This document shows, in pieces, positions 17,690 through 25,729 of a stretch of DNA of 64,000 bases. The position numbers and the translations under genes were made by a program. The notes under the pieces are model-generated. The model was not told the origin of the DNA, ran no database searches, and saw only the letters and a program-made list of their open reading frames with translations. Source of the DNA: Nocardioides sp. Root122 (lineage in GTDB: Bacteria > Actinomycetota > Actinomycetes > Propionibacteriales > Nocardioidaceae); contig NZ_LMDE01000011.1 in NCBI RefSeq assembly GCF_001425025.1, positions 473,341 through 537,340 on the forward strand, read 5' to 3'. Position 1 is the first letter of the stretch. The number at the start of each line of letters is the position of its first letter.

Positions 17690-18379
17690 TCACTCCGCCG
17701 CGGCGACCGCGGCACGCAGCTCCTCGGCGGAGGCCCGCCGTGCGGTGTCGCCGCTCCAGGTGCCGTCCGAGCTGCCGTCGTAGGGCAGGCCGTAGGCCGG
17801 GGTGCCGGGCTGGAAGCGCCGGCCCTCGCGGAGCGGACCTGCGTCCACGACGTCGTACCCGATCGTGTCGAGCAGCGCGGTCGCTGCTGCCTTGGCCTCG
17901 GCGTCGTCGCCGGCGATGGCGAGCGCGCTGCGGTCCTGACTGCCTGCGGCTGCCTGGGGGCGGGCGAGCACGCCGAGGTGCTCGAAGAAGATGTTGTTGA
18001 AGACCTTCACGACGCGAGCCCCTGCAAGCGTGCGCGCGATCAGCTCGCTGGAGGTGGACGAGCCGTCGTCGAGCTCGGCGATCTGGCCGTCGCGCTGCGG
18101 GTAGTAGTTCCCGGTGTCGAGCACGACGCGACCCTCGAACGCGGTGACCGGCAGGTCGCCCAGCGCCTTGAGCGGGACGGTGAGCACGACGAGGTCGCCG
18201 GCCCGGGCGGCCTCCGCCGCGGTGGCGGCCCGGGCGCGCGGACCCAGGTCGGCGACCAGGTCGGCCAGGGTCTCCGGGCCACGGCTGTTGGCGATGACGA
18301 CGTCGACTCCTGCGTCCACCGCGAGCCGTGCGACCGTGCTGCCTATGTGTCCTGCGCCGACGATTCCCAGAGTGGTCAT
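17690..18379 (-). CDS. NAD(P)-binding oxidoreductase (NpdG/F420-dependent-like)
   Basis: Rossmann-fold protein of 229 residues starting TTLGIVGAGHIGSTVARLAVDAG (dinucleotide-binding GxGxxG), followed by IANSRGPETLADLV and VVLTVPLKALGDLP. The middle (GRVVLDTGNYYPQRDGQI and ARVVKVFNNIFFEHLG) matches the NADPH:F420 reductase-like family (NAD-binding domain COG2085). Whether it uses F420 is not decidable. The ATG at 18379 begins right before the Rossmann motif. It is convergent with ychF (4-base gap) and divergent from the hydrolase. Confidence 0.8.
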   Translation of the reverse strand: MTTLGIVGAGHIGSTVARLAVDAGVDVVIANSRGPETLADLVADLGPRARAATAAEAARAGDLVVLTVPLKALGDLPVTAFEGRVVLDTGNYYPQRDGQIAELDDGSSTSSELIARTLAGARVVKVFNNIFFEHLGVLARPQAAAGSQDRSALAIAGDDAEAKAAATALLDTIGYDVVDAGPLREGRRFQPGTPAYGLPYDGSSDGTWSGDTARRASAEELRAAVAAAE

Positions 18380-18588
18380 GGTCGGCACAACGGCGTCATC
18401 GGCGCGCTTGTTCCGGCTGCCGCGTCTGGGCTGCGGCCCTGACCGGAGCATGGTGCAGGCAGTTCGCCGTGCGCCGGGGCGTGTCCACGCGGGCCGCGCC
18501 CTTGACCAGGGTCGAACTGCCTTCCGAGTGCATGCAGCGCGGGGCTACCGTGGGGTAACCAGCTCACCCCATCACGAGGACGACGACC

Positions 18589-19464
18589 ATGCCGCACATG
18601 GATCCGCACCGGGTCGTGCTCCACGGCCACGAGCTCTCGTACGTCGACAGCGGCTCGGGTCCGGTCGTGCTCTTCATCCACGGCATCCTCGGGTCCAGAG
18701 GACAGTGGCGGGACCTCGTCGACCTCATCGACGACGATCACCGCGTGGTGGTCCCTGACCTCTTCGGACACGGTGACTCCGCGAAGCCGACGGGTGACTA
18801 CTCGCTCAGCGCCCACGCCGCCACGCTGCGCGACCTGCTCGACCACCTCGGCGTGGAGCGGGTCACCCTCGTCGGGCACTCGCTCGGGGGCGGGATCGCG
18901 ATGCAGTTCTACTACCTCTTCCCCGACCGGGTGGACCGTCTCGTCCTGGTGGCGAGCGGCGGTCTGGGGCGTGAGGTCAACCTGGTGCTGCGGTCGGCCA
19001 CGCTGCCCGGGGCGCAGCAGGTGCTCGGCGTGATCGCCTCCGCCCCAGTGCTCCAGCGGGTGGAGGCGTTGGGTCGCGGAGCGCAGAAGGTGGGCTGGAA
19101 GCCGGGCGCCGACATCGGCGCGATCTGGCGCGGCTTCACCTCGTTGGGCGACCGCGACAGCCGCCGGGCGTTCCTCGCCACCACGCGAGCGGTGATCGAC
19201 ATCGGCGGCCAGAGCATCAGCGCCCACGACCACCTGCAAGCCGTGACGCCCCCGCCGACCCTCATCGTGTGGGGGTCCCGCGACCGGATGATCCCCGCCT
19301 GGCACGCGCTCAGCGCCCAACGCGCGGTGCCCGACTGCCGCGTGGAGCTGTTCGAGGGCGCCGGCCACTTCCCGCACCTCGACGACCCCGACCGCTTCGC
19401 CCGGGTGCTCCGCGAGTTCATGACCGGGCCCGACACCGGGCCCGCCGCGGTGGCCGAGGCCTGA
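18589..19464 (+). CDS. Alpha/beta-fold hydrolase
   Basis: Single-domain alpha/beta hydrolase, 291 residues. The oxyanion segment VVLFIHGILGSRGQW, nucleophile elbow VGHSLGGGIAMQFYY (Ser), acid WGSRDRMIP (Asp) and FEGAGHFPHLDDPDRF (His) complete the triad. PDLFGHGDSAKP is typical of epoxide-hydrolase/C-C hydrolase relatives, but no substrate can be assigned. GAGGA about 10 bases upstream supports the ATG at 18589. No membrane or signal segment is seen. Confidence 0.87.
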   Translation: MPHMDPHRVVLHGHELSYVDSGSGPVVLFIHGILGSRGQWRDLVDLIDDDHRVVVPDLFGHGDSAKPTGDYSLSAHAATLRDLLDHLGVERVTLVGHSLGGGIAMQFYYLFPDRVDRLVLVASGGLGREVNLVLRSATLPGAQQVLGVIASAPVLQRVEALGRGAQKVGWKPGADIGAIWRGFTSLGDRDSRRAFLATTRAVIDIGGQSISAHDHLQAVTPPPTLIVWGSRDRMIPAWHALSAQRAVPDCRVELFEGAGHFPHLDDPDRFARVLREFMTGPDTGPAAVAEA

Positions 19465-19484
19465 GCGCCGGCGTTGCGGTCGCC

Positions 19485-19535
19485 CTCAGCGCGTACGCCA
19501 CGCGTCCGCGAGGAGGGGAGGACCACCTGGGTGAC
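19485..19535 (-). pseudogene. 3'-end remnant of a GNAT acetyltransferase gene
   Basis: Read on the minus strand this stretch closely repeats the last ~50 bases of the GNAT gene at 28598-29155: both run from GTCACCCAG through CTCCTCGCGGACG to GTGGCGTACGC and CTGA. The copy here has a few substitutions and an indel, so the frame is broken, and no upstream acetyltransferase domain is found. It looks like the end of a decayed paralogue left between the hydrolase and the PRC-barrel gene. Confidence 0.5.
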
Positions 19536-19640
19536 GCAGGCACCCGCTGTGACCGGGCAGATCTCGTCGCGGTTGACGTCACCGACCCTCGCCAGGCGCA
19601 GGACGCGGCAGTCGGCGTCGTGGCCCGGGCCGAGGTGTTC

Positions 19641-20087
19641 TCACCACTGACGCTCGTGGAAGCTCGCCGTCGTGTGGGCGGGATCCCAGTACGGCGTGCA
19701 GCCGTAGCTGCGGTAGACGGCCGCGTAGTCGCACGGCTCGAGCGCTGCGCCGTCCTGGTGCTCGCCGTGGAGCACCGAGGCCTCGACGTGATGCAGGCGG
19801 ACGTGGTCGCTGACGCGGGCGACTGCTTCCACGGGGACCAGCCGGAGGTGGGCCCCGAGACCGAGGACCCCTCCCGAGGCAACCACCAGCATGCGGGCGC
19901 GCCGGTGCTCCTCGTCGACCAGGATGTCGTCGACCTCGCCGACGCGATGCCCGCTCGAGTCGAGCACGACCAGCCCTCGCACGTCGTCGGCGTCGGTGGC
20001 GAGGTCGATCGCACCCTGTTCGAGGGCGACGAGGGGAGTGGGGGGAGTGGGGGGAGCGGAGGGAGTGGAGGGCTGGAGCGACGTCAT
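19641..20087 (-). CDS. PRC-barrel-like protein
   Basis: Protein of 148 residues. After a proline/threonine-rich N-terminus encoded by a short tandem repeat, residues from about 38 read GLVVLDSSGHRVGEVDDILVDEEHRRARMLVV, the pattern of a PRC-barrel domain, followed by GLGAHLRLVPVEAVARV. The C-terminus (CDYAAVYRSYGCTPYWDP) is not recognised. PRC-barrel proteins often act as adaptors or stress proteins; no specific role is claimed. It is divergent from the response-regulator gene with 149 bases between them. Confidence 0.72.
   Translation of the reverse strand: MTSLQPSTPSAPPTPPTPLVALEQGAIDLATDADDVRGLVVLDSSGHRVGEVDDILVDEEHRRARMLVVASGGVLGLGAHLRLVPVEAVARVSDHVRLHHVEASVLHGEHQDGAALEPCDYAAVYRSYGCTPYWDPAHTTASFHERQW
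20033..20072 (+). repeat. G-rich short tandem repeat in the PRC-barrel gene
   Basis: Nine-base units (GGGGGGAGT and variants) repeat about four times on the plus strand, giving at least four runs of three or more G. In the PRC-barrel gene (minus strand) they encode the PPTPPTP-type N-terminal linker. The stretch could fold into a G-quadruplex on the non-template strand. Confidence 0.6.
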
Positions 20088-20236
20088 GAGGACTCCTCTG
20101 GGCAGGCAGGCGAGCGAGGTCCCATCGTGCCCGGCGGGTGTGTCGGCCCGCGTCTGGCCGGTTTGCAGTTCCGTGACAATGCCGGGTGCGCGTCACCCTG
20201 AGGCGTCGGTTGACCGACGATGGGAGCATGGCGGCG

Positions 20237-20971
20237 ATGGCTACCCGACTGCTCGTGCTCGAGGACGACGACGGACTCCGTGCGTCCCTGCGGTTGCTGC
20301 TCGAGGGCGACGGGTACGAGGTCGCGGAAGCCGCGGACGCCGAGCGTGCGCTCGAGCTCGTGCACGCGGCTCCTGTCCACCTCATGCTGGTGGACCTGAT
20401 GCTCGGGGGCATGGACGGCTTCAGCTTCATCCGCCGCGTGCGGCCCACCACCGAGGCCCCCATCGTCGTGATCAGTGCCCGGGACGGAGTGGAGGACATC
20501 GTCTCGGCGCTCGAGGCAGGTGCCGACGACTACGTGACGAAGCCGTTCGACGTCCAGGAGGTACGAGCCCGGCTGCGCGCGCTGCTGCGCCGCCCGGTGC
20601 TGGTGGCCGGCGAGCCCGCGGGCGGGCACTCGTCGGACGGCGCGCCCCGCGACGACGAGGTCTTCGTGCTCGACCAGGAGGACGGGCCGCTGGTCTTCAA
20701 CAGGGGCGCGGCGCAGCTGAGCCGCGGGCAGCACGAGATCCACCTGACCATGACGGAGTACCGCTTGTTGTCGGTGATGGCCGAGAACTCGGGTCTCGTG
20801 CTGTCGCGGTCCTCGCTGCTCGAGCACGTCTGGGAGGAGGGCTTCTTCGGCGACGAGCGCATCGTCGACGTGCACGTGCGCCGCCTTCGCAAGAAGCTGG
20901 AACGTGACCCGAGCGCCCCTCGCACGCTGGTGACGGTGCGCGGGCTCGGCTACCGGCTCGACACCCGTTGA
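20237..20971 (+). CDS. OmpR-family response regulator (MtrA-like)
   Basis: Two-component regulator of 244 residues. The receiver domain has the acidic pocket EDDD (residues 9-12), phospho-acceptor Asp53 (LMLVDLMLGGMDG) and the lysine in DDYVTKPF. The C-terminal winged helix reads LTMTEYRLLSVMAENSG, RSSLLEHVWEEG and VDVHVRRLRKKLERD, ending GLGYRLDTR. ATG 20237 keeps a GGGAG site 10 bases upstream; ATG 20228 is the alternative. Its stop overlaps the TTG start of the kinase, so the pair is coupled. Confidence 0.92.
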   Translation: MATRLLVLEDDDGLRASLRLLLEGDGYEVAEAADAERALELVHAAPVHLMLVDLMLGGMDGFSFIRRVRPTTEAPIVVISARDGVEDIVSALEAGADDYVTKPFDVQEVRARLRALLRRPVLVAGEPAGGHSSDGAPRDDEVFVLDQEDGPLVFNRGAAQLSRGQHEIHLTMTEYRLLSVMAENSGLVLSRSSLLEHVWEEGFFGDERIVDVHVRRLRKKLERDPSAPRTLVTVRGLGYRLDTR

Positions 20972-22365
20972 GGGGGTGGCCGGCCCGGAGGGGGCTCCGG
21001 GCTTCGGTGACCCTGGTGTTCGCGTCGGGGGCCCTGGCGCTGTCCGCCTCCTTGTCGCTCGGCACCTACTTCTCCGCCCGGCACCTGCTGGTGGAGCAGC
21101 GGGAACGCACCGCGCTGCGCCAGGCGTTCACCGACGCCGCGCTGGTGCGTGACCGCCTCCTCACGCCGGGCAGCGAGGGCAGCGAGGTGCTGGGCTCGAT
21201 CGCGCCGGCGACGGGCGCCGTGATGTACCTCCACCGCGGCGACACCTGGTACTCCTCCTCCCTCGACCGGCCGCGGCAGGACGTCACCGACGTCGTCGTC
21301 CGGACCGTGGACGCGGGATCGGCGGGCCTGGCCTGGACCGACCTGACCGACCCCCACGCGATCGTCGTCGGGGTTCCGCTGCCGGCCGTCGGCGCCTCCT
21401 ACTACGAGGTGTCGGTGGCGGAGGAGCTGGCCGCCACGCTGCGGACGCTCGCGTGGGCACTCGTCGTCTGTGCGGCGCTCACGACCGCAGGGGGCGCACT
21501 GCTCGGACGGGCCGCGAGCAGGCGGGTGCTGCAGCCGCTCGGTGCGGTGGCCGGTGCCGCGGTGCAGGTGTCCGCAGGTGACCTGAAGACCCGTCTCGAC
21601 GAGACCAGCGATCCCGACCTCGCCGTGCTGGTCGGCGCCTTCAACCACATGGTCGACGCGCTGCACGAGCGCATCGAGCGGGACGCGCGGTTCGCGGCGG
21701 ACGTCAGCCACGAGCTCCGCACGCCGCTGACCACCCTGACGACCAGCCTGGGCGTGCTGCAGGGCGTGCCCGACCTGAGCGCAGGGGCCAGCAGTGCCGT
21801 GCAGCTCATGGCCACCGAGCTCGCCCGGTTCCGCCGTGCTCTCGAGGACCTGCTGATCCTGGGGCGTCTCGACGCCGGCGCGGGCGAGGGTGAGACCGTG
21901 ACCGTCGGTGCCCGGGAGCTGGTGCGACAGGCCCTGCAGGCAAGCAGGCGCCCCCCGAACCTGCTCTCCACGGGCGAGGGCACGCACGAGCCGCCCGTCG
22001 ACCCGCTCCTCGACGTCGACCGGCGTCAGCTGCTCCGGGCGCTGATCAACCTGTTCCAGAACGCCGACCTGCACGGCGGAGGGCTCACCGGGGTCGCGGT
22101 CGACGCCGTCGACGACCACGTCGAGATCCGGGTCCGGGACGAGGGTCCCGGGGTGCCCGCACAGGACCGGGAACGCATCTTCGAGCGCTTCGCGCGTGCT
22201 GGTGGTGCCAAGGAGGGGACCGGGAGCGGCCTGGGCCTGAGCATCGTCGCCCGGACGGCCGCCAACCACGGCGGCGACGTGTGGTGCTCGGACGTGCACG
22301 ACCGGGGAGGCGCCGAGTTCGTGCTGCGCCTGCCACGAAGTGGCGCCAGTGGGACCGCCGGATGA
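20968..22365 (+). CDS. Sensor histidine kinase (MtrB-like)
   Basis: Membrane kinase of 465 residues for the preceding regulator. Two membrane helices (about residues 12-33 and 152-174) bracket an extracellular sensor domain. A HAMP domain follows (VLQPLGAVAGAAVQVSAGDL), then the H-box FAADVSHELRTPLT with His near 248, N-box LINLFQNADLHGG, G1 VRDEGPGVP and G2 GTGSGLGLSIV. The only start that fits is a TTG at 20968 overlapping the regulator stop (TTGA). It overlaps the following lipoprotein gene by ATGA. Confidence 0.9.
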   Translation: MRGWPARRGLRASVTLVFASGALALSASLSLGTYFSARHLLVEQRERTALRQAFTDAALVRDRLLTPGSEGSEVLGSIAPATGAVMYLHRGDTWYSSSLDRPRQDVTDVVVRTVDAGSAGLAWTDLTDPHAIVVGVPLPAVGASYYEVSVAEELAATLRTLAWALVVCAALTTAGGALLGRAASRRVLQPLGAVAGAAVQVSAGDLKTRLDETSDPDLAVLVGAFNHMVDALHERIERDARFAADVSHELRTPLTTLTTSLGVLQGVPDLSAGASSAVQLMATELARFRRALEDLLILGRLDAGAGEGETVTVGARELVRQALQASRRPPNLLSTGEGTHEPPVDPLLDVDRRQLLRALINLFQNADLHGGGLTGVAVDAVDDHVEIRVRDEGPGVPAQDRERIFERFARAGGAKEGTGSGLGLSIVARTAANHGGDVWCSDVHDRGGAEFVLRLPRSGASGTAG

Positions 22366-23066
22366 GAGCCACGTCGGTCGGCACCGCCACGCCACGCCAC
22401 TCGCGCGCCCGCGGCGCCGTCCTGGCGGGCACGGTCCTCCTCGTCGCCGGCTGTGGCCTCCCGGGCAGCGGCGAGGTCCGGCGGGTGGACCCGGAGTCCG
22501 TGCCGTACCGCCTGTTGGAGACCGAGACCGGAGCGCAACCCGGACAGGCGCAGGGGCCGGTGCCGGCACACACCCCCGTGGTGTTCTGGCTGACGGCCGA
22601 CGACATGCTGGCGCCGGCGTCGGCGGACGTCGCGTGCTCCGATCCGACCGAGGAGGTCGTGGCGAGCATGCTGTCGGCCCTGGTGGCGTCGGAGCAGGAC
22701 GACCGGGCCGCCGGGAGGTCGTCGGCCGTCCCGCCCTCCTCGCGCCTCGAGCTCCTCGGCGTCGCGAACGGCGTCGCGGTGGTGGATCTCGAGGCATCGA
22801 GCTCCCTGGCCGCCGACCGCCTGCCGCTTGCCGTGGGGCAGCTGGTCCTGACCCTCACCTCTGCGCCCGGCATCGACGTGGTCCGGGTGAGCACCGGCGG
22901 GTCCCTCGTCGAGATTCCGCTCCCCGGTGGGGCGCTGACGTCCCGGCCCGTGACGGCCGACGACTACGCGCCTCTCGTGCCGGGTCGCTACCTGGCGCGC
23001 GGCCGGTCCGACCGACTGGCGGAGGACATCGGCTGCCCGGAGAGTGCCAGCGGCGATCCCGGCTGA
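22362..23066 (+). CDS. GerMN-domain lipoprotein (short LpqB-like)
   Basis: Exported lipoprotein of 234 residues: signal peptide with lipobox LVAGC (residues about 26-30), then a GerMN-type domain (PVVFWLTADDMLAP, VASMLSALVASEQ, LLGVANGVAVVDLEASS, VGQLVLTLTSAPGIDVVRVS). In actinobacteria mtrA-mtrB is followed by lpqB, a GerMN lipoprotein of nearly 600 residues that tunes MtrB; this protein has the same position and domain but lacks the long C-terminal propeller. A role as accessory of the upstream kinase is therefore inferred. ATGA overlap with the kinase gene. Confidence 0.83.
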   Translation: MRATSVGTATPRHSRARGAVLAGTVLLVAGCGLPGSGEVRRVDPESVPYRLLETETGAQPGQAQGPVPAHTPVVFWLTADDMLAPASADVACSDPTEEVVASMLSALVASEQDDRAAGRSSAVPPSSRLELLGVANGVAVVDLEASSSLAADRLPLAVGQLVLTLTSAPGIDVVRVSTGGSLVEIPLPGGALTSRPVTADDYAPLVPGRYLARGRSDRLAEDIGCPESASGDPG

Positions 23067-23094
23067 CGACCTCCTCGGTCGAGGCGCCGGGCCG

Positions 23095-23511
23095 TCACTG
23101 CACCGGACCGGCGTCGACGATCATCCACAGCCCGGGCCCCTGGTCGACCCCCCACCGGACCGCCGTGGTGTCCATGATGTCGGCTGACGCACGAAGGGCC
23201 TCGTCGCGCACCTCGTCGGTCACTGCGGCGACAGGCCCGCGCCACTCCACCTCGACCCGCACGTGGTCGAGGTCCGCCCACTGCAGCCGGACGCAGACTC
23301 CGTGGGGATCGCGCCCGCCGTGGGGTGCCAGGGCGGCGCAGGTGAGGACGCACAGGTCCTCCACCGTCGCGGCAGGGAGCGCCCGGTCCTGCCCCCAGCG
23401 ACGTACGAGCGCGGCCGCGTCCTCCTCCAGGTCCCGACCGGGGGGCAGGTCGAAGCGGGAGACGCCGAGTCCGTCGTCCACGAGGCGGGCTGCGGAGCCG
23501 GCGCGCGTCAC
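23095..23511 (-). CDS. Degenerate RsbW-like ATPase domain protein
   Basis: Protein of 138 residues with the layout of an anti-sigma/serine kinase HATPase domain (FDLPPGRDLEEDAAALVRRW; RALPAATVEDLCVLTCAAL; HGVCVRLQWADLDHVRVEVEW; GPGLWMIVDAG). The usual N-box asparagine and the glycine-rich ATP lid are not recognisable, so it may bind partners without kinase activity. The GTG at 23511 overlaps the stop of the STAS gene (GTGA); gene pairing suggests a partner-switching module. Identification is by layout only. Confidence 0.55.
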   Translation of the reverse strand: MTRAGSAARLVDDGLGVSRFDLPPGRDLEEDAAALVRRWGQDRALPAATVEDLCVLTCAALAPHGGRDPHGVCVRLQWADLDHVRVEVEWRGPVAAVTDEVRDEALRASADIMDTTAVRWGVDQGPGLWMIVDAGPVQ

Positions 23512-23873
23512 GAGTCGGGTCCGTCCACGTCGAGGGTGGTGACCAGGCCTGCCCGCCGCAGCGTCGCGACACCCGCCCGGGACACGTGGCGCAGCCGCAT
23601 CGGGACGCCACGACTCCGGCAGGCCACGCCGGTCCACAGCAGCGCGGCCACCGCTCCGGACGAGAGCCGCGTCATCCCCCCGAGGTCCACGACGAGCGCC
23701 CGCGGAGGGACGTCGAGCAGCGGGGGGAGACGTTCCTTGACGTCACCGAGCAGGTCCTCCGGGCGCGTGGGTCCCCACCTCACGACCACGTCGTCACGCC
23801 GTCCTGGGAGGCGGTGCGCCGGATCGGCGCCCAGCCCTCCGGGCACCGCGGGACCCGTCTCCTCATCCACCAT
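23508..23873 (-). CDS. STAS-domain anti-sigma factor antagonist-like protein
   Basis: Protein of 121 residues; from residue 30 it shows a STAS domain: DDVVVRWGPTRPEDLLGDV, then ALVVDLGGMTRLSSGAVAALLW with a Ser-Ser at the usual phosphorylation site, and LRHVSRAGVATLRRAGLVTTLDV. Such proteins bind anti-sigma kinases in their unphosphorylated form. It is followed, with GTGA overlap, by the RsbW-like gene. No sigma factor gene is adjacent. ATG 23873 is the first reasonable start. Confidence 0.7.
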   Translation of the reverse strand: MVDEETGPAVPGGLGADPAHRLPGRRDDVVVRWGPTRPEDLLGDVKERLPPLLDVPPRALVVDLGGMTRLSSGAVAALLWTGVACRSRGVPMRLRHVSRAGVATLRRAGLVTTLDVDGPDS

Positions 23874-24045
23874 GCGGGCAAGGGTGCCCCTGCCACATGA
23901 CACTGGGCCGTACGGAGATGTGGCGGGTTGATGACAACCGCCCGACGACCCTCGGCCACTTCCGTCGGGGTCGTTGTCGCCAGCCGTGCGACGTGTCTTG
24001 ATGGAGGGACAGAAGTTCTCGGCCCGCCACTCCAGGAGGCACGAC

Positions 24046-24330
24046 ATGATCACCATGACCTCACGAGCCCGTTCCGTCGTCCGCAGGGTGACCGGCCACC
24101 GCTCCCTGTCCGCGCGCTCGGGCCTGCGCATCGCGCGAGGTCAGTCCCCCGAGGGCCCCCTGCAGGTCGAGGCCACGCCCGGACCCGAGCCGCGCGACAC
24201 GGTGCACGAGCGCGACGGTGCGCGGCTCTTCTTCGGCCCCGGAACGGCCTCGCGCCTGCGGGGACGCACCCTCGACGCAGTGACGGAGAAGACCGGTCGC
24301 GTGCGCTTCGTCCTCAAGACGCACCGGTGA
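24046..24330 (+). CDS. HesB/IscA-like protein without cysteines
   Basis: Small protein of 94 residues resembling the actinobacterial HesB-like (Fe-S biosynthesis domain) family: SGLRIARGQSPEGPLQVEAT, then DTVHERDGARLFFGPGTASRL and LDAVTEKTGRVRFVL. True A-type Fe-S carriers have three cysteines; this one has none, so iron-sulfur binding is unlikely. AGGAGG at 24034-24039 lies 6 bases before the ATG, one of the best ribosome binding sites in the window. The stop overlaps a 38-codon frame. Confidence 0.65.
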   Translation: MITMTSRARSVVRRVTGHRSLSARSGLRIARGQSPEGPLQVEATPGPEPRDTVHERDGARLFFGPGTASRLRGRTLDAVTEKTGRVRFVLKTHR

Positions 24331-24443
24331 CCGCGTACAACCGGACGGTGCGTCGCGCGGCGATCATCGCCGCGGTCCGTCGACGCGCGCAGCAGGTGGA
24401 GAGGCGACACCTCCCGTCGATCCACCTGCTCAGGGTGGGCTGA
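24327..24443 (+). CDS. Possible small basic protein (38 aa)
   Basis: A 38-codon frame starting with GTG that overlaps the HesB-like stop (GTGA) and rich in Arg and His (VTAYNRTVRRAAIIAAVRRR). The GTGA junction mirrors verified gene pairs here, but there are no homologues I recognise and it could be chance. Confidence 0.3.
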   Translation: MTAYNRTVRRAAIIAAVRRRAQQVERRHLPSIHLLRVG

Positions 24444-24487
24444 GGCCGTCCGCCTCGTCGAACAGCTGTCGCAGGTCGTCGACGCGA

Positions 24488-25729
24488 TCAGCGCAGCCCG
24501 CTGTCGGTCGGCTCGGGGTCGCGGTCGGCGTGCGGACCCGGGAGGCGGCCGGAGAGCTCCTCGAGCACGTGCGCGACGGCCGGACGGTGGATCGGGATCG
24601 CCGCGTCGTGCAGGTCGCGCAGCATCACCGCCAGCCGTCGCTGCACACGGTCCACGTCAGCCGCGCAGTGCGCGATCTCGTCGACGGCCAGGGCGATGAG
24701 GTCGCCGAGGTCGGGTTGCGGCACGTGCACCGCCAGCCGGCCGGTGCGGCCGACGCGCTGCCGGGGCTGGAGCGGCCGCGTCGCGAGCCGGCGGAGCAGG
24801 TCGTGGATGTGGTCGATGGCCTGCACGGCCGTGCTCGGGTCGTTGATCCCGGGGGAGAGGGCGCGCTCGGCGATGTCCACGAGCTGTCGGATCCCGAAGC
24901 CGACGTCCTCGTCGAGCACGCGCTCCTTGCCCTGGTGGACCGCCGACCGGAGCGTCCCGTCGTCCGGAGGCCGGGCGCCGTGCACCTCCAGGAGCGGTGC
25001 GCCCGCCGGCACGAACTCGCCGACAGCACGGAGCAGGCAGATCGTCACGTCGTGCTCCTCGGCCAGGCCGAGCAGCACCTGGTCGTCGACCTGCTGCACG
25101 ACGCCCGGCGCGTCCGCAGGGACGCGGTGCCCGCGGGAGTCCGGCACAGGTTGCAGTGCGCGATGTTCAGCATCCTCCGGGTGCCGTCGTTCGAGCACCT
25201 CCCGGGTCTCCTCGCCGATCCGCGTCACGATGGTGGCCGCGCGGATCGACTGGGCGATGTGGTCGATGTAGACGAGGAACACCACCACGCTCGCGAGCAC
25301 GAAGGCGAAGGCGACCGTGACCGAGACCTGCGGCACCACGGTCTCGGTCTGGGCGGTGCCGCGCACCGCCCGGAGCACGACCAGCGCATACACGAACGTG
25401 GCGACGAAGACCCCGAGCGCGATCTGGTTGACGGCGTCGCGGAGGAACGTGCGCAGCACGCGTGGGGAGAACTGGCTGCTCGTCAGCTGCAGCACCACGA
25501 CGGTGATCGAGAACACCAGGCCGGTGAACGAGATCATCGAGGTGATGATCGCGGACAGCAGTGCCCGGGCTCCCTCGGGTCCGCCGGAGAAGAGGAACGG
25601 CACGTGCAGCGACGTGTCGAGCCGGTCGTCCAGGACCGTGAGTCCCAGGGCCAGGAGGGCGGAGAGCACCGCGAACAGGACGGGCACGACCCAGAACCTG
25701 TCCTGCAGGCGTCGCCAGGCGCGCGTCAT
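24488..25729 (-). CDS. DUF2254 membrane protein
   Basis: Membrane protein of 413 residues with four helices in the first ~165 residues (FWVVPVLFAVLSALLALG; SAIITSMISFTGLVFSITVV; VNQIALGVFVATFVYALVV; VSVTVAFAFVLASVVVFLVY), then a soluble domain containing VLDEDVGFGIRQLVDIAERALSPGINDP, characteristic of DUF2254. Function is unknown. The ATG at 25729 overlaps the stop of a 30-codon frame (ATGA), which suggests coupled translation and supports this start. It is divergent from the symporter gene. Confidence 0.85.
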   Translation of the reverse strand: MTRAWRRLQDRFWVVPVLFAVLSALLALGLTVLDDRLDTSLHVPFLFSGGPEGARALLSAIITSMISFTGLVFSITVVVLQLTSSQFSPRVLRTFLRDAVNQIALGVFVATFVYALVVLRAVRGTAQTETVVPQVSVTVAFAFVLASVVVFLVYIDHIAQSIRAATIVTRIGEETREVLERRHPEDAEHRALQPVPDSRGHRVPADAPGVVQQVDDQVLLGLAEEHDVTICLLRAVGEFVPAGAPLLEVHGARPPDDGTLRSAVHQGKERVLDEDVGFGIRQLVDIAERALSPGINDPSTAVQAIDHIHDLLRRLATRPLQPRQRVGRTGRLAVHVPQPDLGDLIALAVDEIAHCAADVDRVQRRLAVMLRDLHDAAIPIHRPAVAHVLEELSGRLPGPHADRDPEPTDSGLR

